Shown: piece by piece, positions 8,159 through 17,064 of the stretch
Numbering within the stretch: position 1 is the first letter of the stretch
How the letters are laid out: each line of letters opens with the position of its first letter
Origin: Deltaproteobacteria bacterium
Lineage (GTDB): Bacteria > Desulfobacterota_D > UBA1144 > Nemesobacterales > UBA2774
Assembly: GCA_040223695.1 (NCBI GenBank)
Contig: JAVKFU010000018.1
Location: 558,001-622,000 of the forward strand
Length of the DNA: 64,000 nucleotides
Direction: 5' to 3'
Notes under the pieces: generated by a model
The model's input: the letters and a program-made list of their open reading frames with translations, nothing else
The model's database searches: none
Told to the model about the DNA's origin: nothing
Made by a program: the position numbers and the translations under genes

Positions 8159-9604
8159 ATGGATTTTAACGATTATGATACAGAAGGATATTACGACGAG
8201 CTCTTCGAAGCGCAAGCCAGACCGCGGCCCGGAACCAGCATACTCATAGACAGACTGGAGTCATTGCCTTCGGGAGATATACTCAGAAGGCAGAAAGCGG
8301 CCGAGGCGGCTTTATTCAATATGGGAGTCACTTTTACGGTCTATAGCGACGAGACGGGTATAGAGAAGATCTTCCCTTTCGATATAGTGCCCAGGATTGT
8401 TGAACCGGGTGACTGGAAGCAGATAGAGGACGGTCTTAAACAAAGGATTTACGCCCTCAATCTCTTCATAGACGATGTTTATCACGACCAGAAGATTATA
8501 AAAGACGGTATTATCCCGGAGGAAATACTTTATTCGGGTAAGTGCTTTCAGGAGCAGTGCAGGGGCATAAACCCGCCCAAAGGCATTTGGTGTCATATTA
8601 CCGGAACCGACCTTGTGAGGGACAAAGACGGGAAGTTTTACGTGCTTGAGGACAATCTCAGAACCCCCTCCGGGGTCTCCTATGTGCTGGAAAACAGGCA
8701 GGTGCTCAAAAGGACCTTCCCACTCGTGTTTGAGGCTTCAAAAGTGAGGCCCGTGGACGATTATCCGGAGAGGCTTCTGAGCACGCTTCAGCACCTTACA
8801 CCGGATAATACTTCCCAGCCTACCGTCGCGCTCCTTACGCCGGGTATATACAACTCCGCATACTTCGAGCATTCGTTCCTCGCTCAGCAGATGGGTATTG
8901 AGCTCGTCGAGGGTTCCGATCTGGTCGTATCGGACGGCTATGTTTTTATGAGGACAACTAAAGGCTTTCAGAAAGTGGATGTAATTTACAGGAGGATAGA
9001 CGACACCTTCCTCGATCCTACGGCGTTTAACCCGGATTCGCTTCTCGGCGTTCCCGGCATAATAGATGTTTATAAGGCGGGGCGCGTGGCGCTCGCCAAC
9101 GCTCCCGGCACCGGTATAGCGGACGACAAGGTCATATACGCTTACGTACCCAAAATAATCAAGTACTACACGGGTGAAGACGCGATTCTGCCCAACGTAC
9201 CGACTTATGTGTGCTGGGATGAGAAGGAAAAGGAACACGTTCTCGGAAATCTGGATAAATATGTCGTAAAGGCGGCGAACGAATCGGGCGGGTACGGCAT
9301 GCTTGTAGGCCCCCATGCCGGTCCGAAAGAAAGAGAGGAGTTTGCGGAGAAGATAAAGGCCAACCCGAGAAATTATATAGCCCAGCCTACGGTCTCTCTG
9401 TCGAGGGTGCCGGTCATAGTCGACGATCACTTCGAGGGCAGGCACGTGGACCTCAGGCCCTACGTCCTCTACGGCGAGGATATCTACGTAATGCCCGGAG
9501 GGCTCACGCGCGTAGCCCTCAGGAAAGGCTCTCTCGTCGTCAACTCGTCTCAGGGAGGCGGGAGCAAGGACACGTGGGTTCTGGAGACAGTTCCGGGCAA
9601 TTGA
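8159..9604 (+). CDS. Circularly permuted ATP-grasp protein
   Basis: 481 residues, the normal length for the circularly permuted ATP-grasp family (formerly DUF404/DUF407). Visible blocks are [88 protein letters not shown] and [11 protein letters not shown]. The last two hold ATP phosphate and Mg ligands. In this family the enzyme is thought to form an amide bond between an amino acid or peptide and an unknown partner. It is the first gene of a four-gene cluster with an alpha-E protein, an Anbu peptidase and a transglutaminase, a set conserved in many bacteria, probably making and remodelling a peptide-like product. Confidence 0.93.
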   Translation: MDFNDYDTEGYYDELFEAQARPRPGTSILIDRLESLPSGDILRRQKAAEAALFNMGVTFTVYSDETGIEKIFPFDIVPRIVEPGDWKQIEDGLKQRIYALNLFIDDVYHDQKIIKDGIIPEEILYSGKCFQEQCRGINPPKGIWCHITGTDLVRDKDGKFYVLEDNLRTPSGVSYVLENRQVLKRTFPLVFEASKVRPVDDYPERLLSTLQHLTPDNTSQPTVALLTPGIYNSAYFEHSFLAQQMGIELVEGSDLVVSDGYVFMRTTKGFQKVDVIYRRIDDTFLDPTAFNPDSLLGVPGIIDVYKAGRVALANAPGTGIADDKVIYAYVPKIIKYYTGEDAILPNVPTYVCWDEKEKEHVLGNLDKYVVKAANESGGYGMLVGPHAGPKEREEFAEKIKANPRNYIAQPTVSLSRVPVIVDDHFEGRHVDLRPYVLYGEDIYVMPGGLTRVALRKGSLVVNSSQGGGSKDTWVLETVPGN

Positions 9605-9658
9605 GAAATATTCGATTTTACAATAAATCACAAACACTGATTTTGGAAATTAAAGCGT

Positions 9659-10660
9659 ATGCTTAGCAGAGTAGCAAATTCTATTTACTGGATGAGCCGT
9701 TATTTCGAACGGGCGGAGAACATAGCCAGATTTATAGATGTTAATCTTCACCTCATACTCGATTCCCCCGTGGAGCTCGATGAGCAGTGGGAACCATTGA
9801 TAAAGATTACGGGGGACATTGAACACTTCGAGGAGAGGTACGGGGACGACGCCACCAAGGATAATGTCATACATTTTCTCACATTCGACAGGGAAAACCC
9901 GAACTCCATAATTTCCGCGCTTACGAACGCTAGGGAGAACGCGAGGTCTGTCCGAGAGATCATATCTTCCGAGATGTGGGAACAGATTAACAAGAGCTAC
10001 TTCAACCTTCTCGGAGCCGAGGGCGAGAGCGGCAGGCTCGACTCACCTCACGATTTCTACACAAATATCAAGATGCAAAGCCACCTTTTTATCGGAATTA
10101 CGGATACTACGATGTCCCACGGCGAGGGCTGGCATTTCGCGCGCCTCGGCCGCCTGATAGAAAGGGCGGACAAGACATCCCGTATCCTTGACGTCAAGTA
10201 CTTCATCCTGCTGCCCCGGGTGGAGGACGTGGGGAGTCCTATAGACAATATCGAGTGGGCAGCGCTTCTCAAATCCGCAAGCGCTTTTGAGATGTACAGG
10301 AAAAAATACAGGAAAATAGATCCGCGCAAGGTTGCGGAGTTCCTGATGCTGGACAGTTTTTTCCCCCGCTCCATACACTATTGTCTGATGAAAGCGGAAG
10401 AGTCCCTTCACAAGATTACCGGCACGGAGCCGGGCACTTACCGGAACGAGGCTGAAAGGAAGCTCGGGCGCTTGTGTTCGGAGCTTGACTACGCTAATAT
10501 TGATGAAATAATTTCAGGCGGTCTGCATGAGTATCTGGACAACTTTCAGACCAAGCTCAACCTCGTCGGGGACGCGATATTCGATACCTTTTTTGCGCTG
10601 ACTCCGATAGTGGAGGGGCAGCATAACGAATTCAACGGGACACTTAAAGGCCAGGAATGA
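9659..10660 (+). CDS. Alpha-E domain protein
   Basis: 333 residues, almost all helical. It opens with MLSRVANSIYWMSRYFERAENIARFIDV, the signature start of the alpha-E (DUF403) family, and contains HFARLGRLIERADKTSRILDVKYF and FPRSIHYCL, also typical. The family always travels with the ATP-grasp protein, and a scaffolding or substrate-carrier role is supposed. It lies 54 bp after the ATP-grasp gene and overlaps the next gene by 4 bp (ATGA), so translation is probably coupled to the Anbu peptidase. Confidence 0.92.
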   Translation: MLSRVANSIYWMSRYFERAENIARFIDVNLHLILDSPVELDEQWEPLIKITGDIEHFEERYGDDATKDNVIHFLTFDRENPNSIISALTNARENARSVREIISSEMWEQINKSYFNLLGAEGESGRLDSPHDFYTNIKMQSHLFIGITDTTMSHGEGWHFARLGRLIERADKTSRILDVKYFILLPRVEDVGSPIDNIEWAALLKSASAFEMYRKKYRKIDPRKVAEFLMLDSFFPRSIHYCLMKAEESLHKITGTEPGTYRNEAERKLGRLCSELDYANIDEIISGGLHEYLDNFQTKLNLVGDAIFDTFFALTPIVEGQHNEFNGTLKGQE

Positions 10661-11394
10661 CATTCTGCGTCGGTATGAAAGTGAGGAAGGGGCTTGTGGG
10701 AATTGCGGACACGCTGGTGACCACCGGCACGGAGTGCATAACCGCGAGGAAAGTTACCATACATCAGTACGGGAGACATTCGCTATTCCTCATGACCTCC
10801 GGTCTCAGGTCCGTAAGGGACAAGGCGCTTACCTACTTCAACGAGGTTCTCGAGGAGAGCGACCAGACCTTCGATAAGCTGTACAAGGCGGTGAACGCGT
10901 TCGCCGCTCAGGTGAGGCGGGTCGGGGACGAGGATAAGGAGGCGCTCGAAGAGGCGGGGCTTCATTTTAACCTCTTCTCGATTATCGGTGGTCAGCTGGA
11001 GCAGGACAGGGAGCACAAGCTCTACATGCTCTACCCGCAGGGCAACTGGGTGGAAGTCGGCCAGGGAACCCCTTATTACCTCATAGGGGAGTCGAGCTAC
11101 GGGAAACCCATAATGGACAGGGCTCTGTCTTATGAGCTCAACATGGATATGGCTCTCAAGATCGGTTATCTCGCGTTTGATGCAACGAGGGCGAGCGCCA
11201 TAGACGTGGACTATCCTATAGACGTGGTGCTTTATAGAGCGGACACCTACGAGATTGTTGAGCACAGATATGAAAGGGACCAGCTGATCGAGATTTCAAA
11301 ATGGTGGCAGGACGTGCTCAGGGAAGGGATAAGGGAGCTCCCGCATGAGTGGATGAAACTGGCTTTCGACAAGCTCGGCGACAAATCAAAATAA
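10657..11394 (+). CDS. Anbu/BPH proteasome-like peptidase
   Basis: 245 residues, the size of a single proteasome-type subunit. The sequence begins M-T-F-C-V-G; removal of Met would expose Thr as N-terminal nucleophile. Downstream Asp (GIADTL, D18) and Lys (ARKVT, K32) fit the other active-site residues of the Ntn fold. Such proteins (Anbu, 'ancestral beta subunit') form open helical or ring assemblies in the cytoplasm and have unclear substrates. Start codon overlaps the alpha-E stop by 4 bp. Linked to ATP-grasp and transglutaminase genes as in other bacteria, so it probably processes the product of that cluster. Confidence 0.9.
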   Translation: MTFCVGMKVRKGLVGIADTLVTTGTECITARKVTIHQYGRHSLFLMTSGLRSVRDKALTYFNEVLEESDQTFDKLYKAVNAFAAQVRRVGDEDKEALEEAGLHFNLFSIIGGQLEQDREHKLYMLYPQGNWVEVGQGTPYYLIGESSYGKPIMDRALSYELNMDMALKIGYLAFDATRASAIDVDYPIDVVLYRADTYEIVEHRYERDQLIEISKWWQDVLREGIRELPHEWMKLAFDKLGDKSK

Positions 11395-11401
11395 TAACCT
11401 T

Positions 11402-12253
11402 ATGATTATATCTATCCGCCACACTACCCGGTACAGCTTCAGCTCTGAGGTTTTCCTGGAGCCGCATACGGTAAGGCTCAGGCCCAGGAGCGACTGCACA
11501 CAGAAGCTCATCGACTTCGACCTCGCGGTAGACCCCGAGCCCTCGGGAAAGGCCGATATTATTGACATTTCAGGGAACGACTGTGTAAGCCTATGGTTCA
11601 GCGGAACTCTGACAAGCCTTACATTAAAGACGGAGGCAATGGTCGAAACCCTGAGGACCAACCCCTTCGACTTCATAATTACCGATAATTCCGTAGCCAG
11701 ACTGCCGGCGGATTACTCCTCCGACTTTCAATTTTCCATCAAGCCTTACCTGATCAGAAGCTCTGAGCCTGGCGGCAAGCTGGAGGACTTCGCGTCTTCT
11801 ATACTGGAAGAAACGAACGGGGACACGATCAAGTTCCTTTCCACGCTTAATTCACGCATCTACTCGGACTTCGAGCAGACCGTGCGTCAAGAAGGCCCGC
11901 CTTTCCCCCCTGAAGTCACACTTCTCTCCGGGATGGGCACGTGCAGGGACTTAACGCTGCTGTTTATGGAATCGTGCAGGGCCGCAGGGCTCGCCGCGCG
12001 GTTTGTGAGCGGGTACAGGGAAGCTGAAATGCACTCTACGGAACGGCAGCTTCACGCGTGGGCGGAGATATATCTGCCCGGAGGCGGCTGGAGGGGGTAC
12101 GATCCGAGCGAGGGGCTTTCGGTCACGGACTCTCATGTGGCCCTTGCATCAGGGGTTATGCCTGAGGATGCGGCCCCTGTAACAGGGACTTTCAGAGGGG
12201 ACGGAGCAAGCGCTAAAATTGAGTTTGAAATCGATGTGACCACTGAAAAATAG
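11402..12253 (+). CDS. Transglutaminase-like cysteine protease
   Basis: 283 residues. An N-terminal beta domain (1-90; begins MIISIRHTTRYSFSSEVFLEPHTVRLRPR) precedes the transglutaminase core. The triad is C181 (GMGTCRD), H218 (QLHAWAEIY) and D234 (GYDPSEG). Family members cleave or cross-link amide bonds; with the ATP-grasp ligase nearby they are thought to act on its peptide product. It follows the Anbu gene by 7 bp and ends the cluster. The ribosome site is weak, consistent with coupled translation. Confidence 0.92.
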   Translation: MIISIRHTTRYSFSSEVFLEPHTVRLRPRSDCTQKLIDFDLAVDPEPSGKADIIDISGNDCVSLWFSGTLTSLTLKTEAMVETLRTNPFDFIITDNSVARLPADYSSDFQFSIKPYLIRSSEPGGKLEDFASSILEETNGDTIKFLSTLNSRIYSDFEQTVRQEGPPFPPEVTLLSGMGTCRDLTLLFMESCRAAGLAARFVSGYREAEMHSTERQLHAWAEIYLPGGGWRGYDPSEGLSVTDSHVALASGVMPEDAAPVTGTFRGDGASAKIEFEIDVTTEK

Positions 12254-12330
12254 ATTATATAGGGACTGTTCTGGAGTTAGAATCTGGCATATAATATCTA
12301 AATCCTTTTCATTTGAAGGAGGGATTAAAA

Positions 12331-12606
12331 ATGCCGAAATTGCCACAATATCTGATCAGATCAGCCCTTGTTTTAGTATTTGCCATACTTCCGGCTTTAC
12401 CGTTGTCCTCCGCTTTTGCCGCTGATGAGGGAGGCGATCTTCCGATAGCGCCCCTCGACCCTGACATTTCCGACATATGCACCCCTAGCGACTGCAGCCC
12501 GGCCACGCCCTGCCCTGAGCCCGATGAGAGCTGCTATTCTGTAAACGGTGCTTTTTACTGCTGTATCATGCCCCCGGTCGGCGGAATGCCCGCCGTGGGA
12601 GAGTAG
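12331..12606 (+). CDS. Small Cys-rich secreted protein
   Basis: 91 residues from ATG 12331 (AAGGAGGGA upstream; an in-frame ATG at 12313 precedes the site and is rejected). A signal peptide ends near SSAFA-AD. The mature part has seven cysteines in two groups, ICTPSDCSPATPCPEPDESCY and FYCCIMP, and many Pro and Asp residues, suggesting a disulphide-stabilised extracellular domain. No family recognised. It lies 77 bp after the transglutaminase but has its own leader, so it is probably separate. Confidence 0.75.
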   Translation: MPKLPQYLIRSALVLVFAILPALPLSSAFAADEGGDLPIAPLDPDISDICTPSDCSPATPCPEPDESCYSVNGAFYCCIMPPVGGMPAVGE

Positions 12607-13106
12607 GGGGAACTAATTTAAAATTCAGCGGAGCTCTTCTTCTCTTCCGCATTGATGAAATGCTTTTGTGGATAATCAACCAAAAGGTTGAGTATGTTGA
12701 AATTTTATTATCACAATACGTATACACGTTCGACAGGGCTCAGCATGAGCGGCACATAACATATGCTAGCATTCGGTAGTTACGAAACCGTTGAGTGTTA
12801 TCGAATTACAAGAAGACTCTCGGAGAGATCGTACTTTGACTGCACACTCCACCTGCGTTTAGGATGATCGGGCTTGAGGATACATGCTGGCAGTATTCAG
12901 ACGAGTGGGGGAGAGTTATTTTCCCCTTTTGTAAAGGGGGATCAATGGGGATTTTATCGATAAATAGCATTTAAAACCCCTTCGTCCTGAGTCCAATCGA
13001 AAGACGCAGGCTTGGATAGTGCCAGCTCAGGGTATGCGGACCAGGTTATGTTGTATGAATTCTGGCGTGATTCAAAGAAACCGTGGAAACACACTGGATA
13101 TGGACG
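12607..13106. repeat. Intergenic cluster of dispersed repeats
   Basis: Holds a GCACATAACATATGCT element (about 12750-12770), a 70-bp block at 12871-12940 that recurs at 31011-31080 (62 of 70 positions identical), a type A palindrome at 12977-13008, and the AAGAAACCGTGGAAACACAC segment at about 13075-13095 that recurs near 5762. No gene seen. Confidence 0.7.
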
Positions 13107-13433
13107 CTAATGCTTTATAACATCCCCATTCCCCTCGTCTTGCGGGGTTTCTTCTCCGGTGGTGCGTATAATCTCTACCTCGCCGTCCTCCCGCTCTATG
13201 AATTCGTACCCCGAGCCGAAAAAGCGGCGGGCGAAATCGGTCATTTCCGCCTCTGTCGTGCGTATAGTGACCTTTGCGAGGGCGTCTTCATCCCCTATCT
13301 CAAGCGGTTTCAGGGTGAAAGGGTTCTTCTTTCCGGGGAAGACTCTGGAAATATAGGAGTTGAGCTTTGTAGTGTATTCTATAATCTCGTCCTTGGGGAT
13401 AGCTATAATAAAGAAAAAGTTTTTTTCACTCAC
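13107..13433 (-). CDS. Hypothetical 108-residue protein
   Basis: GTG start at 13433 with AAAGGA about ten bases upstream. Soluble, mixed alpha/beta in appearance: FFFIIAIPKDEIIEYTTKLNSYISRVFPG, then a strand-helix pair and an acidic, probably disordered tail (TGEETPQDEGNGDV). No motif of known function. It is divergent from the SprT-like gene with only 56 bp between starts, so the two may share a control region. Confidence 0.65.
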   Translation of the reverse strand: MSEKNFFFIIAIPKDEIIEYTTKLNSYISRVFPGKKNPFTLKPLEIGDEDALAKVTIRTTEAEMTDFARRFFGSGYEFIEREDGEVEIIRTTGEETPQDEGNGDVIKH

Positions 13434-13489
13434 GATAAATTAATCCTTTATTCTCTATTATACACGGTATAATTATTTTCTGTCCGAAT

Positions 13490-14029
13490 ATGACATCCCG
13501 CGAAGAGATAATCAGCGATTGGATAGTGGAGAGGAAAAGGTGGGGTCTTAACGACTGGGTGCTACGGTTCTCGAACCAGAAAAGGCAGCTCGGCTACTGC
13601 AAGCCCCGGAGCAGGGTCATTTCCATTTCCCTCGCGTTCATGATAACAAATCCTTACTCCGTGATGAGAGACACGCTTCTGCACGAGATAGCGCACGCGC
13701 TTCATTACATGAAAACGGGTAAGACGAACCATGACAATGGCTGGAGGGAGATAGCCAAGCGGGTAGGGTGCCGTCCGGAGCGATGCGCGTCGGGGGAAGA
13801 GCTGCAGATGCCCAGGGGGAAATATATAGGAGTATGCCCTTCCTGTGGTAAGACCGTGCAGTTTTACAGAAAGGTGAGGAGGAGCTACTCGTGCAATGAG
13901 TGCGGCAGGGGGTACGATTCCAGGTACAGGCTCAGAATTATTCCCGCGGAGAAATACGATGCGGACAGGTGGACATCTATTGCCAAACAGCAGGTCCTTC
14001 CTTTTTATCCGAAAAAGAAAAGGGTCTGA
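13490..14029 (+). CDS. SprT-like zinc metalloprotease
   Basis: 179 residues. HEIAH at 65-69 is the zincin motif (two His ligands and catalytic Glu), followed by a likely third His ligand, H81, in TNHDNGWREIA, as in SprT and Spartan. A C-terminal zinc ribbon is formed by C116, C119, C135 and C138 (CPSCG and CNECG). Relatives degrade proteins cross-linked to DNA, but the bacterial SprT role is little known. TATAAT at 13468-13473 puts the start only about ten bases before ATG, and there is no clear ribosome site, so the mRNA may be nearly leaderless. Confidence 0.88.
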   Translation: MTSREEIISDWIVERKRWGLNDWVLRFSNQKRQLGYCKPRSRVISISLAFMITNPYSVMRDTLLHEIAHALHYMKTGKTNHDNGWREIAKRVGCRPERCASGEELQMPRGKYIGVCPSCGKTVQFYRKVRRSYSCNECGRGYDSRYRLRIIPAEKYDADRWTSIAKQQVLPFYPKKKRV

Positions 14030-14102
14030 GCGGGCGCTTCATTTCTTGGCTGATCCCGGCAGAAGCTCACCGCGCTAATTTACTTTTTTTGTAAAGTAAC
14101 TT

Positions 14103-14567
14103 TCACTCACGGCTCCAGCTGACAAGCTCCACTATATTGCCCTCGGGGTCGGTCATATAAACGAAGCTCACCTCTCCAAGGCCTTCTACCCTGTGCGAGG
14201 AAATCTCCCCCAGCTTCCCTCCGCCGTTTCTTATTACAAGGTCGAACAGTTTTCTCAAATTTTCGTCGCTTTCGACCTCAAAAGCCACATGTCTTATCCC
14301 GGCTGAGTTCGCAGGCCCTCGCGATGCGCCGTCTATCGTTTCAGTGTATTGAATTATCTCCAGAAGGGGGCTATCTTCAGAGCCTGGAAGACGGAGGTGA
14401 ATTCTCCTGAAATCGGCGCCCTTTACACCTGTCCCCTTTTCGACCCATTCTCCTGAAAACCCCTTTTCCGCAAGCGCGGGAACGAAGCCGAGTGCTTTCA
14501 TATAGAATTCGGACAGCTTTTTCAGGTCTGTTGCCGTAATGCTCAGGTGAGCGAATCTTATTTTCAT
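14103..14567 (-). CDS. VOC (glyoxalase/dioxygenase-like) protein
   Basis: 154 residues with two beta-alpha-beta-beta-beta halves. RFAHLSITATDLKKLSEFYMKALGF opens the first, GIRHVAFEVESDENLRKLFDLV the second, and DPEGNIVELV is the typical last strand with a metal-binding Glu. The first possible ligand is His in AHLSI and another is H in IRHVAF. Members isomerise, cleave or sequester small molecules using a bound metal; the reaction here is not predictable. It lies in the same direction as the MHS transporter downstream (119-bp gap). Confidence 0.85.
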   Translation of the reverse strand: MKIRFAHLSITATDLKKLSEFYMKALGFVPALAEKGFSGEWVEKGTGVKGADFRRIHLRLPGSEDSPLLEIIQYTETIDGASRGPANSAGIRHVAFEVESDENLRKLFDLVIRNGGGKLGEISSHRVEGLGEVSFVYMTDPEGNIVELVSWSRE

Positions 14568-14687
14568 ATCGAGATGACTAGGATATACGAGAGGAGTGCA
14601 TAGACAAGAAGCTTCTCTTCCCCGTGCAGGTAGTCGGAGATAGTTTTGAAGGCCATAGTAATATTATTTCCGGTTCGGCGCGGGCGG

Positions 14688-15971
14688 TTATTTAAGCTCC
14701 TTCCTGAATGTTTCGTTTATGCGGAGGACAGCTATGAGTGAGACCGCTGAGGCAAGCGCGAGGTATATGCCGGGCGCGGTTACGTCGCCTGTTGCGCTTA
14801 TAAGATAGGAGGCGACCAGCGGCGCCGAGCCTCCGAATACAGAGAAGCCGATAACGTTCCCCATCGATATGCCGCTCATCCTGACGCGCGTGGGGAAGCT
14901 CTCGACCATAAAGGCGGCGAACGCGCCCGCGAATATCACGTTCATCAGCCCCCCTGCCAGCTGCGTCAGAATCTTAAGTGTGAGATTGTCCCCGGCGAAA
15001 ACTTTAAATAGCAGGAACCCTACTACTATCTCCCCCGCGCATCCGACAATCAGCGCGGGCTTCCGTCCGACTCTGTCCGAGAAGTAGCCGCCCAAGGGGA
15101 CCAGCAAAGTGCAGATCGCCAGATTCATGGTGTTGATGTTGAGTATTCGGGATAGGGGCATGTCCCCGAAACGTGTGGCGAAAGTGATTATATATACGAA
15201 TATGAGGTAGAAGCTCACGGCAAACATAATCGTCGCGGTAAGGATCGTCAGGACCGATCTCCAGTGTTCTCTTACCGATTCGATGAGGGGAGATTCGGAT
15301 GTCTCGCCCGACTCCTTCAAATTGAGAAAAATCCGGGACTCCTTCACGATTCTCCTCAGTAAAAAAGCAGCAATTCCTGATACAATTCCCAGCAGAAAGG
15401 GGATTCTCCATCCCCAGGAGTAAAGCTGCTCCTCCGTGAGCATGCTTGAGACGAGGCCGCACACGGCGGAGGCGAGCAGTATGCCCGTCGTAGTGCTGAA
15501 GAGCGACATGCTTCCGTAAAGGCCCCTCAGGTTTGGCGGGGCTATCTCGGTAAGGAGCGAGAGTGTCGCAGAGCGCTCCCCGCCTACTGAAAGCGCCTGA
15601 CCGATTCTGAGGACGATGAGAAGAATCGTTGCCGCTACGCCTATACTGCCGTAAGTGGGAAGCAGACCGATGAGAACGGTGGGGAACGTCATGAGGATTA
15701 CGGTGAGGATGAAGGCGTTTTTCCGTCCGAACCTGTCGCCGAGGCTCGATATTATGACGGAGCCGAGCGGGCGGAAGAGAAAGCTGAGCGCGAATATCAT
15801 AAAAGTCGACAGGATAGCCGTTGTATCGTCAGCGAAGGGAAAGAAGAGTTTCGACAGGACTACCGCGTAGAACCCGAAGATTGAGAAGTCGTACCATTCG
15901 AGGATGATCGCAAGCGAGCTCGCTATCACTGTTTTTTTATGCGGCAGCCTTTCCGGCTTTGTTCGTTCCAT
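14688..15971 (-). CDS. MFS transporter, metabolite:H+ symporter type
   Basis: 427 residues, twelve predicted membrane helices. N-terminal SLAIILEWYDFSIFGFYAVVLSKLFFP and SLGDRFGRKNAF (loop 2-3) are typical of the MHS subfamily (ProP, ShiA, KgtP, citrate carriers). SVGGERSATLSLLTEIAPPNLRGLYGS is the helix 5 region, and SDRVGRKPAL is the second loop motif. It should import a carboxylate or osmolyte with protons through the inner membrane; the substrate is not evident. No catabolic gene lies beside it. Confidence 0.9.
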   Translation of the reverse strand: MERTKPERLPHKKTVIASSLAIILEWYDFSIFGFYAVVLSKLFFPFADDTTAILSTFMIFALSFLFRPLGSVIISSLGDRFGRKNAFILTVILMTFPTVLIGLLPTYGSIGVAATILLIVLRIGQALSVGGERSATLSLLTEIAPPNLRGLYGSMSLFSTTTGILLASAVCGLVSSMLTEEQLYSWGWRIPFLLGIVSGIAAFLLRRIVKESRIFLNLKESGETSESPLIESVREHWRSVLTILTATIMFAVSFYLIFVYIITFATRFGDMPLSRILNINTMNLAICTLLVPLGGYFSDRVGRKPALIVGCAGEIVVGFLLFKVFAGDNLTLKILTQLAGGLMNVIFAGAFAAFMVESFPTRVRMSGISMGNVIGFSVFGGSAPLVASYLISATGDVTAPGIYLALASAVSLIAVLRINETFRKELK

Positions 15972-16202
15972 TTTACCTTGGGTAAGTTTTTTGGTGAGGG
16001 ATTATAGTATTTGCAGTATGGGATTGCAAGAAAGGGGAGGGCCAAAAAAACAAAGACTTAATTTCCCCGAGTACATTCGAAATGACAAAAATGTATTTTC
16101 TAATACCGAGTGTATGCCAAGGGTAAAAAGTGTAAAATATTTTTATTTGGTAAAAACAGGTCTGTAACTGTTAAGAGGATTGGCTATTAATGGAGTAACG
16201 CA

Positions 16203-16826
16203 ATGAAGGATCACTGGGAAAATGTTTATGCCTCAAGAGACATAAACAGGTTAGGCTGGTATGAAAAAGTACCGGAGCCCTCGATTAGATTAATGTCCCG
16301 TTGCCTGCTTGATAAGGATGATGCCGTATTGGATGTAGGAGCAGGAACGTCGGCATTCATAGATTATCTTCTTGAAAGCGGGTATGAGAATGTTATCGCT
16401 GTCGATATCAGTCAGACGGCTTTGAATAAGCTCATGGAGAGACTGGGGAAAGAAAAGAGCCGCCTGGTAGAATGGATTGTGGATGACATCACACGGCCAA
16501 CGCATATGAAGAATTTAAAAAATATAGCTCTTTGGCACGACAGAGCTTTATTGCATTTTTTACTCGAAGAAAAAGAACGGGAGATGTATTTGACGGTTCT
16601 AAAGAAGGTAGTTAAAAGAGGGGGTTATGTAATTATTGCGAGCTTTTCCCCGATAGGAGCCAGGAAGTGCAGCGGTTTGAATATAATGAATTACGATCAA
16701 GCAATGTTGTCTGATTTCTTGGGTGAGGGATTCGATCTAATTGAGCATTTCGACCATACCTATTACACGCCTTCCGGCGAGGAAAGACCTTACATATATA
16801 TCTTATTTAAAAGGACAAACAGGTAA
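16203..16826 (+). CDS. Class I SAM-dependent methyltransferase
   Basis: 207 residues. It begins MKDHWENVYASRDINRLGWYE, the standard opening of a thiopurine/TehB-like methyltransferase group, with motif I VLDVGAGTSAFIDYL (about 43-57) and the acidic strand 2 end AVDIS. WHDRALLHFL replaces the more common 'WHxGAVFHFL'. Predicted to methylate a small molecule or metalloid in the cytosol. Codon use is more AT-rich than its neighbours, so it may have come by transfer. It stands alone, divergent from the MHS transporter. Confidence 0.85.
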   Translation: MKDHWENVYASRDINRLGWYEKVPEPSIRLMSRCLLDKDDAVLDVGAGTSAFIDYLLESGYENVIAVDISQTALNKLMERLGKEKSRLVEWIVDDITRPTHMKNLKNIALWHDRALLHFLLEEKEREMYLTVLKKVVKRGGYVIIASFSPIGARKCSGLNIMNYDQAMLSDFLGEGFDLIEHFDHTYYTPSGEERPYIYILFKRTNR

Positions 16827-16878
16827 ACCAGTCGTTACTACCGGATTTCTGAGTGTATGGCATACGTTACTGTTGCAT

Positions 16879-16903
16879 CTCCTGAGTCCGGTCGAAGGAT
16901 GCG
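16879..16903. repeat. Dispersed repeat type A
   Basis: CCTGAGTCCGGTCGAAGGATGC within the 16827-17064 gap; followed by other segments (about 16940-17000) that recur around repeat clusters elsewhere. Confidence 0.65.
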
Positions 16904-17064
16904 CGCTCGTATAGGAACATCCTAAGGATATGGTTGCATTGTTGGGTGTATTCAGAAGTGATCAAAGAAATCGTGTATGAGCACACATTGTATGTGCGGG
17001 CGCTAGGGATTATGGCCGTAGAGATGAATCCTTAACGCCCGTCTTCGGATAGAAAGTTTTTAAG

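Noticed and set aside
8738-9637. 299-codon - strand frame opposite the ATP-grasp gene
   Set aside because: Shadow of a strongly supported gene; no ribosome site, no family match.
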